A program made the position numbers and the translations under genes. A stretch of DNA of 55,297 bases, taken from assembly GCF_000485595.1 (NCBI RefSeq), contig NW_014577073.1:709518-764814 (forward strand), written 5' to 3'. The notes under the pieces are model-generated. The model did not search any database. It saw nothing but the letters and a program-made list of their open reading frames with translations, and was not told where the DNA came from. Source of the DNA: Priapulus caudatus. Lineage: Eukaryota > Priapulida > Priapulimorpha > Priapulimorphida > Priapulidae. Shown here piece after piece: positions 1 to 11,699 of the stretch (its first letter is position 1; each line of letters begins with the position of its first letter).

Positions 1-198
1 AATTATATATACGTGCGTAGCATTATCGCCCAAACAAAAATACAAACGTTATCGCTGTTTCTATAATCGCTTCGGGGACTTCAAATCGTGACAAACTGAC
101 GAAACGACGATGTCTGTGAGGGATGGAAGGCCAGAGGAAAGGCCCGACTCCCCGCTACTCATAGCCTAATTTGCACATCGGTACCTTAACTCTATGTA
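1..198. other. Non-repetitive flank, no gene seen
   Basis: This short stretch has mixed composition and leads into a GA tract. I see no open frame, repeat or RNA gene in it. Confidence 0.5.
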
Positions 199-245
199 CG
201 CGAGAGAGAGAGAGAGAGAAAGAGAAAGAGAGAAGATAGAGAGAA

Positions 246-278
<33 letters not shown>

Positions 279-279
279 C

Positions 280-317
<38 letters not shown>

Positions 318-363
318 GGAGAGAGAGAGAGAGAGGAGAGAGAGAGACGAGAGAGACAAGGAG

Positions 364-408
<45 letters not shown>

Positions 409-435
409 AGGAGAGAGAGGGAAGAGAGAGAGAGG

Positions 436-469
<34 letters not shown>

Positions 470-479
470 GAGAGAGTAG
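199..479 (+). repeat. (GA)n polypurine tract
   Basis: The sequence is almost purely GAGAGA with scattered AA, GGG and CG interruptions. Open frames across it on both strands encode only Arg/Glu or Leu/Ser runs and are artefacts of the dinucleotide repeat. Long polypurine tracts of this type can form triplex DNA; that is general knowledge and was not tested here. Confidence 0.95.
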
Positions 480-689
480 AGACTATATCAGCACCGACGA
501 GTGCCACACAAAAACCTCGTCGAAAATTTAGCGACGGTGCCTACATCCTTCCGATAGAAATTGCGTTCATCCCGCGGCTCGCCGCTCCATCTCCATCACG
601 CCATCAGCGTTCACGGACGCCACCCGTGAGTGACGCGGACGCAATGCGCATGCAAGCGCACACAGCACTGCGTGTTAGTGTTAGCAGCA
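480..689. other. Unique spacer before the 58-bp array
   Basis: This is non-repetitive sequence between the GA tract and the first recognisable unit of the 58-bp array. The last bases already resemble a partial unit (GGGAGAGGAGTGAGGGC). No gene is visible. Confidence 0.5.
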
Positions 690-3600
690 GGGAGAGGAGT
701 GAGGGCATCATTGTTATTTACAGCACTGTGTGAAGGGCGGCAGTGCAGGGAGGGGAGTGAGGGCATCATTGTTATTTACAGCACTGTGTGAAGGGCGGCA
801 GTGCAGGGAGGGGAGTGAGGGCATCATTGTTATTTACAGCACTGTGTGAAGGCGGCAGTGCAGGGAGGGGAGTGAGGGCATCATTGTTATTTACAGCAGC
901 TGTGTGAAGGGCGACAGTGGCAGGGAGGGATGTGAGGGCCATCATTGTTATTTACAGCGCTGTGTGAAGGCGGCAGTGCAGGGAGGGAGAGAGGACATCA
1001 TTGTTATTTACAGCACTGTGTGAAGGGCGGCAGTGCAGGAGAGGAGTGAGGCGTCATTGTTTATTTACAGCACTGTGTGAAGGGCGGCAGTGCGGGAGGG
1101 GAGAGAGGGCATCATTGTTATTTACAGCACTGTGTGAAGGGCGGCAGTGCGGGAGGGAGAGAGGGCATCATGTTATTTTACAGCACTTGTGTAAGGGCGG
1201 CAGTGCAGGGAGGGGAGTGAGGCATCATTGTTATTTACAGCACTGTGTGAAGGGCGGCAGTGCAGGAGGGGAGAGAGGCGCATCATTGTTATTTACAGCA
1301 CTGTGTGAAGGGCGGCAGTGCAGGAGGGGAGTGAGGGCATCATTGTTATTTACAGCAGCTGTGTGAAGGGCGGCAGGCAGGAGGGGAGAGAGGACATCAT
1401 GTTATGTTACAGCACTGTGTGAAGGGCGGCAGTGCAGGAGAGGAGTGAGGGCGTCATTGTTATTTACAGCACTGTGTGAAGGGCGGCAGTGCGGGGAGGG
1501 GAGAGAGGCATCATTGTTATTTACAGCACTGTGTGAAGGGCGGCAGTGCGGGAGGGGAGAGAGGGCATCATTGTTATTTACAGCACTGTGTGAATGGCGG
1601 CAGTGCAGGGAGGGGAGTGAGGGCATCATTGTTATTTACAGCACTGTGTAGAGGGCGGCAGTGCAGGAGGGGAGTGAGGGCATCATTGTTATTTACAGGC
1701 ACTGTGTGAAGGGCGGCAGTGCGGGGAGGGGAGTGAGGCATCATTTTATTTACAGCACTGTGTGAAGCGGCGGCAAGTGCAGGGAGGGGAGTGAGGGCAT
1801 CATTGTTATTTACAGCACTGTGTGAAGGGCGGCAGTGCAGGGAGGGGAGTGAGGGCATCATTGTTATTACAGCACTGTGGGAAGGGCGGCAGTGCAGGTG
1901 GAGGGAGGAGTGAGCGGCATCATTGTTATTTACAGCACTGTGTGAAGGGCGGAGGCAGTGCAGGGAGGGGAGTGAGGGCATCATTGTTATTTAGCAGCAC
2001 TGTGTGGAAGGGCGGCAGGGCGGGGAGAGGAGAGAGGGATCATTGTTATTTACAGCACTGTGTGAAGGGCGGCCAGTGCAGGGAGGGGAGTGAGGGCATC
2101 ATTGTTATTTACAGCATTGTGTGAAGGCGGCAGTGCAGGGAGGGGAGTGAGGGCATCATTGTTATTTAGCAGCACTGTGTGAAGGGCGCGGCAGTGCAGC
2201 GGAGGGGGTGGAGGGCATCATTGTTATTTACAGCACTGTGTGAAGGGCGGCAGTGCAGGGAGGGGAGTGAGGGCATCCATTGTTATTTACAGCACTGTGG
2301 GAAGGCGGCAGTGCGGGGAGGGGAGTGAGGGCATCATTTGTATATTTACAGCAGCTGTTGAAGGGCGGCAGTGCAGGGAGGGGACTGAGGCGCATCATTG
2401 TTATTTACAGCACTGTGGGAAGGGCGGCAGTGTCGGGAGCGGGAGTAGACGGGCATCATTGTTATTTACAGCCACTGTGTGAAGGGCGCGGCAGGGAGGG
2501 CGAGTGGGGCATCATTGTTATATTTACAGCCACTGTGTGAAGGAGCGGCAGTGCAGGGAGCGGAGTGAGGGCATCATTGTTATTTACAGCACTGTGTGAA
2601 GGGCGGCAGTGCCAGGGAGGGGAGTGAGGGCATCATTGTTATTTACAAAGCCACTCGTGGGAAGGGCAGGGCAGTGCGGGGAAGGGCGAGTGAGCGGCAT
2701 CATTGTATTTACAGGCACTGATGTGAAGGGGCGGCAGTGCAGCGGAGGGGAGTGAGGGCATCATTGCCTTATTTACAGGCACTGTGGCGAAAGTGCGGCG
2801 CATGCGGGGGGGAGTGAGGGCATCATTGTTATTTACAGCACTGTGTGAAGGGCGGCAGCTGCATGGAGAGCGGTAGTTGAGCGGCATCATTGTATTTACA
2901 GCAGCTGTGTGAAGGGCGCAGGGCGGGGAGGGGAGGGAAGAGGCCAATCATTGTTATTTACCAGCACTGTGTGAGAGGGCGGACCGTGCAGCGAGGGGGT
3001 GAGGCATCATTGTTATTTACCAGCATTGTGTGAAGGGCGGCAGTGCAGGGAGGGGAGTCGGAGGGCATGCATTGTTATTTACACCAGCACCTGTGTGAAG
3101 GGCGGCGTGCAGGGGAGGGAGTGAGGGCAATCATTGTTATTTACAGCAAGGCTGTGTGATGGGCGGCAGTGCAGGGAGGGAGTGAGCGCGCATCATTGTT
3201 TTTACAGCACTGTGTGAAGGGCGGCAAGTGGCAGCGGAGAGGACGTGAGGGCATCATTGTTATTTACAGCACTGTATGAAGGGCGGCAGTGCAGGGAGGG
3301 GAGTGAAGGGCATCATTGTTATTTACAGCACTGTGTGGAGGCCGGCAGTGCAGGGAGAGAGTGAGGAGCATCATTGCTTTATTTACAGGCACTGTGTGAA
3401 AGGCGCGGCAGTGCGGGGGAGGGGAGTGAGGGCTCATTTCGTTATTTAGCAGCACTGTGGATAAAGGGCGGGCAGTGCGGGGGAGGGGAGTGAGGGCCAT
3501 CACTTGTTATTTAGACAGCACTGTGTGAGAAGCCGCGCGCAGTGCAGGGATGGGAGGTGAGGGCATCCATTGCTTATTTAGCTAGCACTGTGCTGTAAGG

Positions 3601-5160
3601 GCGGCAGTGCGGTAGGGCGAGTGAAGGACCATCATTGTTATTTACAGCACCTGTGATGAAGGGCTGGCAGTGCAGGGAGGGGATGTGAGGCATCATTTTA
3701 TTTTACAGCACTGTGTGAAGGGCGGCAGTTGCAGGGAGAGGGTAGTGAGGCATCATTGTTAATTACAGCAATGTTGTGAAACGGGCGCAGTGCGGGGAGG
3801 GGAGTGCAAGGACATTCATTGTTATTTACAGGCACTTGTGGAAGGCCGCGCAGTGCGGGAGAGGAGTGAGGGCATCATATGGTTATTTACAGCACTGTGG
3901 AAGGGCGGCAGTTGCGGGGAGTGGGATGAGGGCATCAGTGTTTATTTACAGCACTGTGGTGAAGGGCGGCCAGTGCAGGGGATGGGAGTGAGGGCATTCA
4001 TTGCTTATTTACAGCACTGGTTGTGAAAGGCGGCAGTTGCGGCGTAGCGGAGTGAGGACATCATTGTTATTTACAGCACTGTGTGAAGGGCGGCAGTGCA
4101 GGCGAGGTGGAGTGAGGGCATCATTGTTATTACGAGCACTGTGTGAAGGCGGCCAGTGCAGGGAGAGGAGTGAGGGCATCATTGTTATTTACAGCACTGT
4201 GTGAAGGGGCGGCAGTGACAGGAGGGAGCGAGGGCATCCATTGTTAGTTTACACAGCTGTGTGAAGCGGCGGCAGGCAGGGAGAGGAGTGAGGGCTTTTT
4301 CATTGTTATTTTTTTAACAAAAGCCCACTGTATGAAGGGCGGCAGTGCAGGGAGGGGACGTGGGGCATCATTGTTATTTAACCAGCACTGTGTGGTGACG
4401 AGCGGCGGCAAGTGAGGGAGAGGAGTGAGGGCAATCATGTTTATTTACGCACTGTGTGAACGGGCAGCATGCAGGGAGGGGGTTGAGGGGCATCATTTGT
4501 TATTTACAGCAGCTGTGTGAAAGGGCGGCCAGTGCAGGGAGGGAGTGAGGCAGTCATTGTTATTTACAGGGCACTGTTGTGAGGGGCGGGCAGTGCAGGG
4601 AGGGGAGTGAGGGCATCATTGTTATTTACAGCACTGTGTGCAGGGCGCGCAGTGGCAGGGCAGCGGAAGTGAGGGCATCATTGTTATTTACAGCCGCTGT
4701 GTTGAAGGCGCGCCAGTGCAGGGAGGGGAGTGAGAGAGCATCTTGTTATTTACAGCACTGTGTGTAAGGGCGGCAGTGCAGGGAGGGGGTGCGGAGCATC
4801 ATTGTTATTTACAAGCGCCTGTGTGAAGTGGCGGCAGTGCCAGGGAGGGAAGTGATGGGCATCATGTTGCTTATTTACAGCACTTGTTGAAGGGCGGCCG
4901 TGCAGGAGGGGAGTGAGGGCGATCATTGTTATTTTACAGCACTGTGTGAAGGGCGCAGTGCAAGGGAGGGGAGTGAGGGCAATATTGTTATTTACAGCGC
5001 CTGTGTGAATGGGCGGCCAGTGCAAGAGGGGAGTGGAGGCATCATTGTTATTTAACAGCACCTGTGTGAAGGGCGGCCAGTGCAGGGAGAGAGAGTGATG
5101 GCTATCATTGTTATTTACAGCACTGTGTGAAGGGCGTCAGTGCGGGGACGGGATCGAAGA
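690..5160 (+). repeat. 58-bp tandem minisatellite, about 75 copies
   Basis: The unit reads GGCATCATTGTTATTTACAG, then CACTGTGTGAAGGGCGGCAG, then TGCAGGGAGGGGAGTGAG. Successive GGCATC starts in the first units fall exactly 58 bases apart (around 704, 762 and 820). The array fills about 4.47 kb. Early copies are near-identical. Copies after about 2.3 kb carry many single-base insertions and deletions. Two end types occur, one ending CAGGGAGGGGAGTGAG and one ending CGGGAGGGGAGAGAG. Each unit has four G-runs on the plus strand. Because 58 is not a multiple of 3, the short open frames running through the array cycle through all phases, so it is not coding. I do not recognise the family. Confidence 0.97.
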
Positions 5161-5621
5161 GAGGCATCCCTGCGCGGACGGGAACACTTCTGTCCGGCGT
5201 CGGCTAAGCTCGTCGGCGATTGAAAGTGGACTGGCTGCGCCTACAGCAAATCAAAGCATTTGTAGCGATTATTTGATATGCGAAATCGCATAGTGACGGA
5301 TGATGAAGGCTCGTTGATAGGAATTCGCGTTTCTATGTGCCGAGCACGTGAGGCGTGGCTTGATTGCGAGAACGCCGGGGCAGGTCGCGCGTGCGGTGCG
5401 AGTCATGCACATGTCGTGTGACGTGAAGTGTTCTGTCTGACTCCACTACGTGAAGCCATTTTATCGTAATTTATAAAATTCTGCATATAGTGTGATTTTC
5501 TCGCACCCCCATTTTCTGCGTCGTGTGCGTGTTTCGCAGTCGTGTGTTTTCTGGCGCTGCGTGCATTATTGCGTCGTCGCGCGCGCTGTGTGTGTGCGAA
5601 TGTGTACAGTACTACACACTG
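5161..5621. other. Unique sequence between array and CT tract
   Basis: The 58-bp array decays within one unit here (GGGACGGGATCGAAGAGAGG). The rest is CpG-rich unique sequence with GTGTGCG motifs towards its right end. No conserved domain or RNA gene was recognised. Confidence 0.5.
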
Positions 5622-5670
5622 TCTCTCGCTCTCTCTCTCTCTCTTCGCCTCTCTCTCTCTTCTCTCTCTC

Positions 5671-5707
<37 letters not shown>

Positions 5708-5720
5708 TCTCTTTATCTCT

Positions 5721-5757
<37 letters not shown>

Positions 5758-5970
5758 TCTCTCTCTCTCACTTATCTCTCTTTCTCCTCTCTCTTCTCTC
5801 TCTCTTTTCTCTCCTCCTCTCTCTCTTTTCTCTCTCTCTTCTCTCTCCTGTCTCTTTCTTTCTCTTCCTCTCTCTCTCTCTCTTCTTCTCTCTCTCTCTC
5901 TCTGTCTCTTTCTTTCCTCTCTCTCTCTTCTTCTCTCTCTTTCTCTCTCTCTCTCTGTCTCTTTATTTCA

Positions 5971-6015
<45 letters not shown>

Positions 6016-6047
6016 CTCTCTCTTCTTCTTGGTTCTTCTTCCTCGTT
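5622..6047 (+). repeat. (CT)n polypyrimidine tract
   Basis: About 425 bases of TCTCTC with short TTT and CC interruptions. Three overlapping plus-strand frames stay open through it because CT repeats encode only Leu/Ser/Phe in any phase; none is a gene. The tract joins the left arm of an inverted repeat whose other arm, at 8.5 kb, is followed by a GA tract. Confidence 0.95.
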
Positions 6048-6198
6048 CTTTCTTTCGTGTCTCTCTTTTCAACACACGTTCTATGCATGTGGTTTCCACT
6101 CGCCTTCACTACTTCCTTTACTAGCTTTCTTCTTCATTCCGGCATGCCGTACTAACGCGAAGTTGTCGTGCCGCGCTGGGCATGGACGCCAGTACGAA
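6027..6198 (+). repeat. Inverted repeat, left arm (about 170 bp)
   Basis: The arm includes CTCTTTTCAACACACGTTCT, ATGCATG, CACTACTTCCTTTACTAGC and CCGTACTAACGCGAAGTTG. The reverse complement of 8,505-8,672 repeats this order with small indels, for example GGCATGCC versus GGCATTGCC and CGCCTTCACT versus CGCTTCACT. Both arms have polypyrimidine (read in the same sense) on their upstream side, so the repeated module is larger than 170 bp. The spacer is about 2.3 kb. Confidence 0.9.
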
Positions 6199-7120
6199 CA
6201 AGTTAATAATATAGTTAGCGAGAACTAGTATGTTAAAGCATAATTCGACCATTCGATTATGCAAAAGTTGACGAATGCGTACAGTAACTGGCCACCTTGT
6301 GTAGTTAATAAGTACATTACCTTATAAGCCAAACGCTGTATTAGTTTGTCCAATATGCACTGCTAATTACTAGAAATGTCTAATTGAAGATCCGTAAACT
6401 TTGCGTAATTTTGACGCACAACGCCACTAAATTTATTGCCAACAAAATAAACAAGTCGAGAGTGGGCGGGGTGTTCGGCTTCTGGTGACGTCACAATGTT
6501 GCTACAGCATGTAGCGATCGACATTGTTTGTCCCGGTAAATTGTTTGGCCTCAGTGTTATTCTGCCCTAGTTGCCACATATTATATGTTGCTTGTAATCT
6601 CAAGAACTTCTATATTCATTTACTTTCCGAATCCCAAGGAGTAAAATCATAACGTACCCAGGAATGCGCACTCAGACTACAAGGATCGAAAATCACTGAC
6701 CGCGCCGAGGCTACGTGGCGCAAAATGTCCGGTGCACTATAATCTGTATGACACCGCCTCGCCGCGTGGACGCCGCGTTACGGCGGCATTAGCGGGTGAA
6801 ACTGTCAACAAGGATTTTATTGATCGCGGATTGAGGTGCGTGCGTGCGTGCGTGTGAGCGGCAGAGACGGCTAGCGACAGCTCCAGCGAGGCAAACACAC
6901 AATGTATGCATCATGGCGATGTATGCGTGTATGTATAATATATAGATATATCCCCATGGGTTACAGTAAGCTCAGGTAGTCAGTGCGTTCGTTTTAGGAG
7001 GGCGGTGACCGCGGCACAGCCGGCGCGCGTTCATGCCAAAGACAATCACGTCGACGAGCATGGAACAAAATGGGTTTGTTATAATATATCACCGTGTGCC
7101 ATGGTAGCATAACGAAGCTA
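6199..7120. other. Unique spacer inside the large inverted repeat
   Basis: AT-balanced non-repetitive DNA with a short TGCG run near 6,838-6,860. I see no gene, RNA or palindrome that I can support. Confidence 0.45.
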
Positions 7121-7126
7121 ATAAAG

Positions 7127-7127
7127 G

Positions 7128-7166
<39 letters not shown>

Positions 7167-7258
7167 TGTAGGTGTGTAGGTGTGTAGGTGTGTAGGTGTG
7201 TAGGTGTGTAGGTGTGTAGGTGTGTAGGTGTGTGCGCGTGCGCGTGTGCGTGTGTAGG
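7127..7258 (+). repeat. (TG)n followed by GTGTAG hexanucleotide repeat
   Basis: Roughly 35 bases of TG are followed by eight or more GTGTAG units and then a GTGCGC run. The unit GTGTAG differs from the TTAGGG telomere motif, so this is an ordinary microsatellite. Confidence 0.93.
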
Positions 7259-8367
7259 GGCGTATACAGGTGGTTCATGTCAGCGCTGGCAGTGTGTCCG
7301 ATATAGGCTTATACACATATATGTAAAATATATGTATCCATAGTGTTTGTGTGCTTACTGGGGACTTACTTACGTGCGTGCGCGTATGCGGCAATGTTGG
7401 CTTCATGATCACTGTATAAGGTATAGCGCACACGCACGTGTACACGCACACGAACACAGCCAAGCGCACGCTCATGCACGCACGCGCGCACGTGCTTGTA
7501 TCGTTCATATGTCAATAATAATTCTCTGGTTATATAGCAATCCACCTGTACCTTTCATCTTATGGCCATTCCGTCGATGCTTACTATACATAAAAGGTTT
7601 TCGAATTTACGCACTTGGCCGTTTGTCACCCAAACGACGCGTGAATACATAAAACAGCGGACGAATTAGGTAAAATAATAGCAGAGGAAACGTACAACGC
7701 ATGCAATTTGCACGTGCGCCACATACGCAAAAAAAAACAAGGGAAAATCTGCGTGATTTTTCCTCTGAAATGTTTATCTCGTTTCGTTTTCTCTGCGACC
7801 CGGGTGTGGATCTGCCCGCGCCTTCGCGGGTGTGAGCGTGCGTGCTTGCGCGCATGCGGGCGCGCGTACGTGCGTGCGTGCACATGCGTGTGCGTGTGCG
7901 CGTGTGTGTACGTGTGCGTGTATTTGTGCGTGTGCGCGCGCGTGTGCAACCTAACCTCTCCTTGTTGTCCCGCGCTATATATAGGTACGTTAAGTGTGCC
8001 CGCTGCGCGCATCCGACGAGCACACACTGGTTCATAAATGGCATTCATCAATCGTTCAGCAGGGGTCCCGAGGGGGGAAACCCAGCACGTCACGCGTCGC
8101 GTATTATAGGCGATAGCGTCGAGGGCGGGGAGGAGGGGGGGGGGAGGAAGGGCGACTGTTCATAGAGAAGCGCGCACAATGTAAATGACGACAGCGCTGC
8201 GTTTTTCGCCCCGCGATGTTGTCATGGCAGCGGGAGCAACAGCGGCCAGCACTGTGGCTCGCTGCACGCTGCACGTGACACATTCGAAGGCGAGGATGCT
8301 TGCTGCCGCACGCACTTCTATACGCCTGACTCTCGTTCGCGCCTAGCGACGGAGAACAAGGAGGGCC

Positions 8368-8401
<34 letters not shown>

Positions 8402-8504
8402 GAGGAGGAGGAGGAGGAGAAGGTGGAGGAAGGAGGGAGTATGAAAGCATAAAAGAGACAAACAGAATAGAAAAGCAGACAGAGACAGCGGGAGAGAAAA
8501 AACT
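7259..8504. other. Low-complexity TG/CG and CA/CG segments in unique DNA
   Basis: Alternating purine-pyrimidine runs occur at about 7,428-7,495 (CACG type) and 7,820-7,950 (TGCG type). A G-rich patch (GGAGGGGGGGGGAGG) lies near 8,130 and a GA/GAG tract at 8,369-8,430. Open frames here follow the repeats. No gene is supported. Confidence 0.6.
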
Positions 8505-8665
8505 TTCCGTAATGGCGCCATGCCACGCCACGACAACTTCGCGTTAGTACGGCAATGCCGGAAATGAAGAAGAAAGCTAGTAAAGGAAGTAGTGAAGCGA
8601 GTGGAAATACATGCATAGAACGTGTGTTGAAAAGAGAGACACAAAGAAAGAACGGGAGGAAGAGA

Positions 8666-8672
<7 letters not shown>
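8505..8672 (-). repeat. Inverted repeat, right arm (about 170 bp)
   Basis: This is the reverse complement of 6,027-6,198 with a handful of one-base differences. Examples on the plus strand are CAACTTCGCGTTAGTACGG and AGAACGTGTGTTGAAAAGAG. It runs straight into a long GA tract, mirroring the CT tract beside the left arm. Confidence 0.9.
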
Positions 8673-8714
<42 letters not shown>

Positions 8715-9410
8715 CGTGGGGTAGAGAGAGCAAGTGAGAGAGAGAGAGAGAAAAAAAGAAGGGCAGAGAAAGAGGAGACAAAGAGAGAGACAGGTAGAGA
8801 GAGAGAGAGAGGGAGCGAGAGAAGAGAAGGAAACAGCGCGAGAGATAGGGAGAGAGAAATAGACGGAGAAAGAGAGATAACGAGAAAAAATAGAAACCAG
8901 CTGCGAACAAAGGAACAAGAAGCAGAGAGAAGAGAGAAAGAGAGAGAGGAGAGAGCAAGACAGAGAGAGAGAGAGAGAGAGATAGAGAAAAGAGATAACG
9001 AGAAAGGAGAACACTGCGAGACAAGAACAAGAAGAGAGAGAAGAGAGAGAGAAAAGAGAGAGAGAGCGAGAGAGAGAGGAGAGCGAGAGACGAGAGAGAG
9101 AGAGAGAGAGAAGAGAGAGAAATAGACGGAGAAAGAGAGATAACGAGAAAAATAGAAACACTGCGAGACAAAGAACAAGAAAGAGAGAGAGGAGAGAGAG
9201 AAAGAGAGAGAGAAGCGAGAGACAAGAGAGAGAGAGAGAGAGTGGGGAGAGAGAGAGGCGAGAGAGAGAGAGAGATAGAAGAAAAGAGAGATAACGAGAA
9301 AAATGAGAACATCTGTCGAGACAAAGAACAAGAGGAAGACAAGAAGAGAAGTAGAAGAGAGAGAGGAGATAACGAGAAAAGAGAAACACCTGCGTATTAA
9401 CACAAGAGAG

Positions 9411-9442
<32 letters not shown>

Positions 9443-9478
9443 AAGAGAGAAGAGAGAGAGAGAGAGAAGAGAGAGAGG
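8673..9478 (+). repeat. GA tract with a recurring 45-bp core
   Basis: The tract is mostly GAGAGA but contains a core repeated about five times: GAGATAACGAGAAAAATAG followed by AAACACTGCGAGACAAAG and AACAAGAA. Core starts are near 8,875, 8,992, 9,139, 9,289 and 9,366, so the spacing is irregular (about 77-150 bases). One or two more cores begin copy 2 of the large duplication at 22.52 kb. The 412-residue and 361-residue minus-strand frames here are Ser/Leu artefacts. Confidence 0.85.
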
Positions 9479-9764
9479 GGAGCCGCGGAGCTCAGGACTC
9501 AGCTAGGCTTCGAGGCGTACGGTTGACGCCGCGACTCAATCTCCCGCCCCTATACACCGTGGCGTACGTTACTTTCCGCGTTCGCCTTCAACTGTTGAAC
9601 CCATTAGCGTTTCAACTTCATACGAGAAAATTGCCCGAATCCAATAGGCGTAGTATACTACTAACGGAGCTAAGAGCTATATATTATCCTATAGAGATAT
9701 GAGTGGTCCACGCGACGAACGCAACTCGCAACGTAAATTTGATGTCTCGCATGCACCACGCACG

Positions 9765-9990
9765 CACGCCACGCCGCACGCACGCACGCACGCACGCAAC
9801 GCACGCACATGTACGCAACATCTCTACGCACGCGCCGCGTGCACCACACGTCACATCCAATACTCACATATCTACCGGCGCAGCATGGCGCGCACCGCCA
9901 CGCACGGACGAACGCGCTACGACGCACGCACGCAGCCTAGCGTCACATTCTACTCACGCAGGTTCACAGTTACGCCTACAACGTCCACGC
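9765..9990 (+). repeat. (ACGC)n-rich segment
   Basis: Runs of CACGCACGCACG alternate with short unique pieces. The matching segment in copy 2 is at about 22,978-23,160. Cys/Arg- or His/Thr-rich frames follow from the tetranucleotide and are not genes. Confidence 0.85.
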
Positions 9991-10197
9991 GCCTATACTA
10001 CGCGCGTCACGTGCATTAGCGCGTATGCTTATGCTATTAATTGAGTAATTAGAAGGTATCTGGCGAAGGCGCGCCACCTTGGTGATTTCGATATTCGCGG
10101 CGAGTTGTCGCCACCCCGACTATAAGTAAGCGCGCTTAAATTCAAACAACTCATGGCTGCTATCAAGTTTATACGAGTGTTTATTATCTCATGAGTG

Positions 10198-10455
10198 ATG
10201 GTGTGTGTGTGTGTGTGCTGTGCGTGCTGTGCAGTGCGTGTGTGATCCTGTGTGTGTGTGTGTGTGCGTGTGCGGTCGCGTGTGTGTGTGTGCGCCGCTG
10301 CACCGGTGCGTGTGCCGTGTATGCGGTGTACCGCGCGTGTACGTGTTGCTGGCAGTGCTGTCCGCCGCGTGGCTCGTCGTGCGCGTTGCGCGTGCACGCG
10401 CCTGTGCGTGCGTGTACGTGCGTGTGTACGTGCTCCTCGTGTGTCTGGGCGTGCG
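10198..10455 (+). repeat. TG/CG alternating tract
   Basis: GTGTGTGCG-type sequence with interruptions, followed at 10,480-10,550 by GTCGTC-rich sequence. It is alternating purine-pyrimidine DNA and the counterpart of 23,430-23,685. Confidence 0.85.
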
Positions 10456-10799
10456 TGTTGATCGCGATCGGCGATCAGCATCATCGTCGACACTCATCGG
10501 TCGTTGTCGTCATCCGCCGTCGGATTATCGTTGTCGTCGTGCTCGTCATCAACTGGTTGTGTGAGTCCGATCGGCGTTCGTGACTATGACACTTGATTGC
10601 CAAGCAGCTTGGCGACTATGGTGAACCTGTCCCCACGACAAAATTACAGCCTGGCAGCGATGTGAAATTATTGGCCCGATGTAGCGGCTTATGCTGCGCT
10701 TGCCAGCTGCTATAATTGATCAAGAGCAGAGCGATTGTGTTCGAGCTAGTTTTTACACACGGCGATCTCGCCTCGCAATCGAATGCGCCCAGAAACGCA

Positions 10800-11035
10800 G
10801 CGCAAGATGAACGCGAGCGACGGTAGGAAGAAAGAAGTTATAGAGTAGAGGTAGGATGGAGTGAAGAAGGAGAGGAACATGCAAAGAGCGAAAGACGGCT
10901 CCGAGAGGGAGCGGAAATGAGAGATAGAGCGAGAGAACAAAAGAGAGAGGTTTGGGGGAAGAGAGACAAAACGTTATGGAGAAGGGGAGAAAGAGTAGAT
11001 AGATAATAATCCCGATGAAGACAGAGAAATAGTAG
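10800..11035 (+). repeat. Degenerate GA-rich segment
   Basis: Polypurine-rich sequence containing GAGAGAACAAAAGAGAGAGG, with its counterpart at about 24,000-24,200. It is followed by a short CTG-rich stretch and then a TATATA-rich stretch (11,170-11,335). Confidence 0.8.
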
Positions 11036-11335
11036 ATGGACCACTATTGTTGTCGGTTGTTTCTTTTGCTGCCTGCTGCTGGCTGCAGATTATGATGAGT
11101 GTTACTGCTGGTGCTCGCTGCAGTGCTGCTGCTGCTACTAACTATACTACTACTATTCACTACCGGAGTAAGATTATATATAGGATATTATATATAATAC
11201 TATGGATAACTATAATATGTGGTAGTATTATATATACGTGTGTTTATATGTGCTGTATTATATACGTGATAGTATTAGTATGCATAATATTATATATAGT
11301 GTGTGTATGATATAATATAGCGAGTATAGATATAG

Positions 11336-11699
11336 GAATCTATGATTATCTGTGCTCCTGCCGGCCAGACAGGTGGCATTCTTTGTCAACAGACAAGACA
11401 TTTCGCCTCACAGCCGCAGCACTGTTTGCACGCTCCAGCGCACATCCTGCGCCAGCCAGCCTAGCGTAACAACGCTATGAACCATGTGTGACGTTCAAAC
11501 ATGATCTCCAGTAAAAAAAAGAGAGTATGGAAAACAAGAGGTAAGATTTGAGGTGTGAGTGGGATGTCCAAACGTAATTTAGATTAATTTTTTATTCGAG
11601 TGTCAGCTAAATATAATTAAATACGTAAAATTAGGCAAAGCAATATGTTGAGATTTCTCGTGTTTTTGGAGTGGTCATAATACTCACTCTCTAATATTG
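11336..11699. other. Unique sequence within copy 1
   Basis: Non-repetitive DNA with a clear counterpart at 24,511-24,840. No gene or RNA is visible. Confidence 0.5.

Noticed and set aside
1001-3000. CEGRQC/ALCEG-type frames in the 58-bp array that look like cysteine-rich repeat proteins
   Set aside because: The unit length is not a multiple of three and indels change phase; the frames are chance translations of the satellite.
5492-6228. Three overlapping plus-strand frames of about 210-228 codons
   Set aside because: All are CT-tract translations; simultaneous openness in three phases is diagnostic of a repeat.
8104-9403. Long minus-strand frames (up to 412 codons) across the GA tract
   Set aside because: They consist of Ser/Leu/Phe strings dictated by the dinucleotide repeat; several phases are open at once and no domain is visible.
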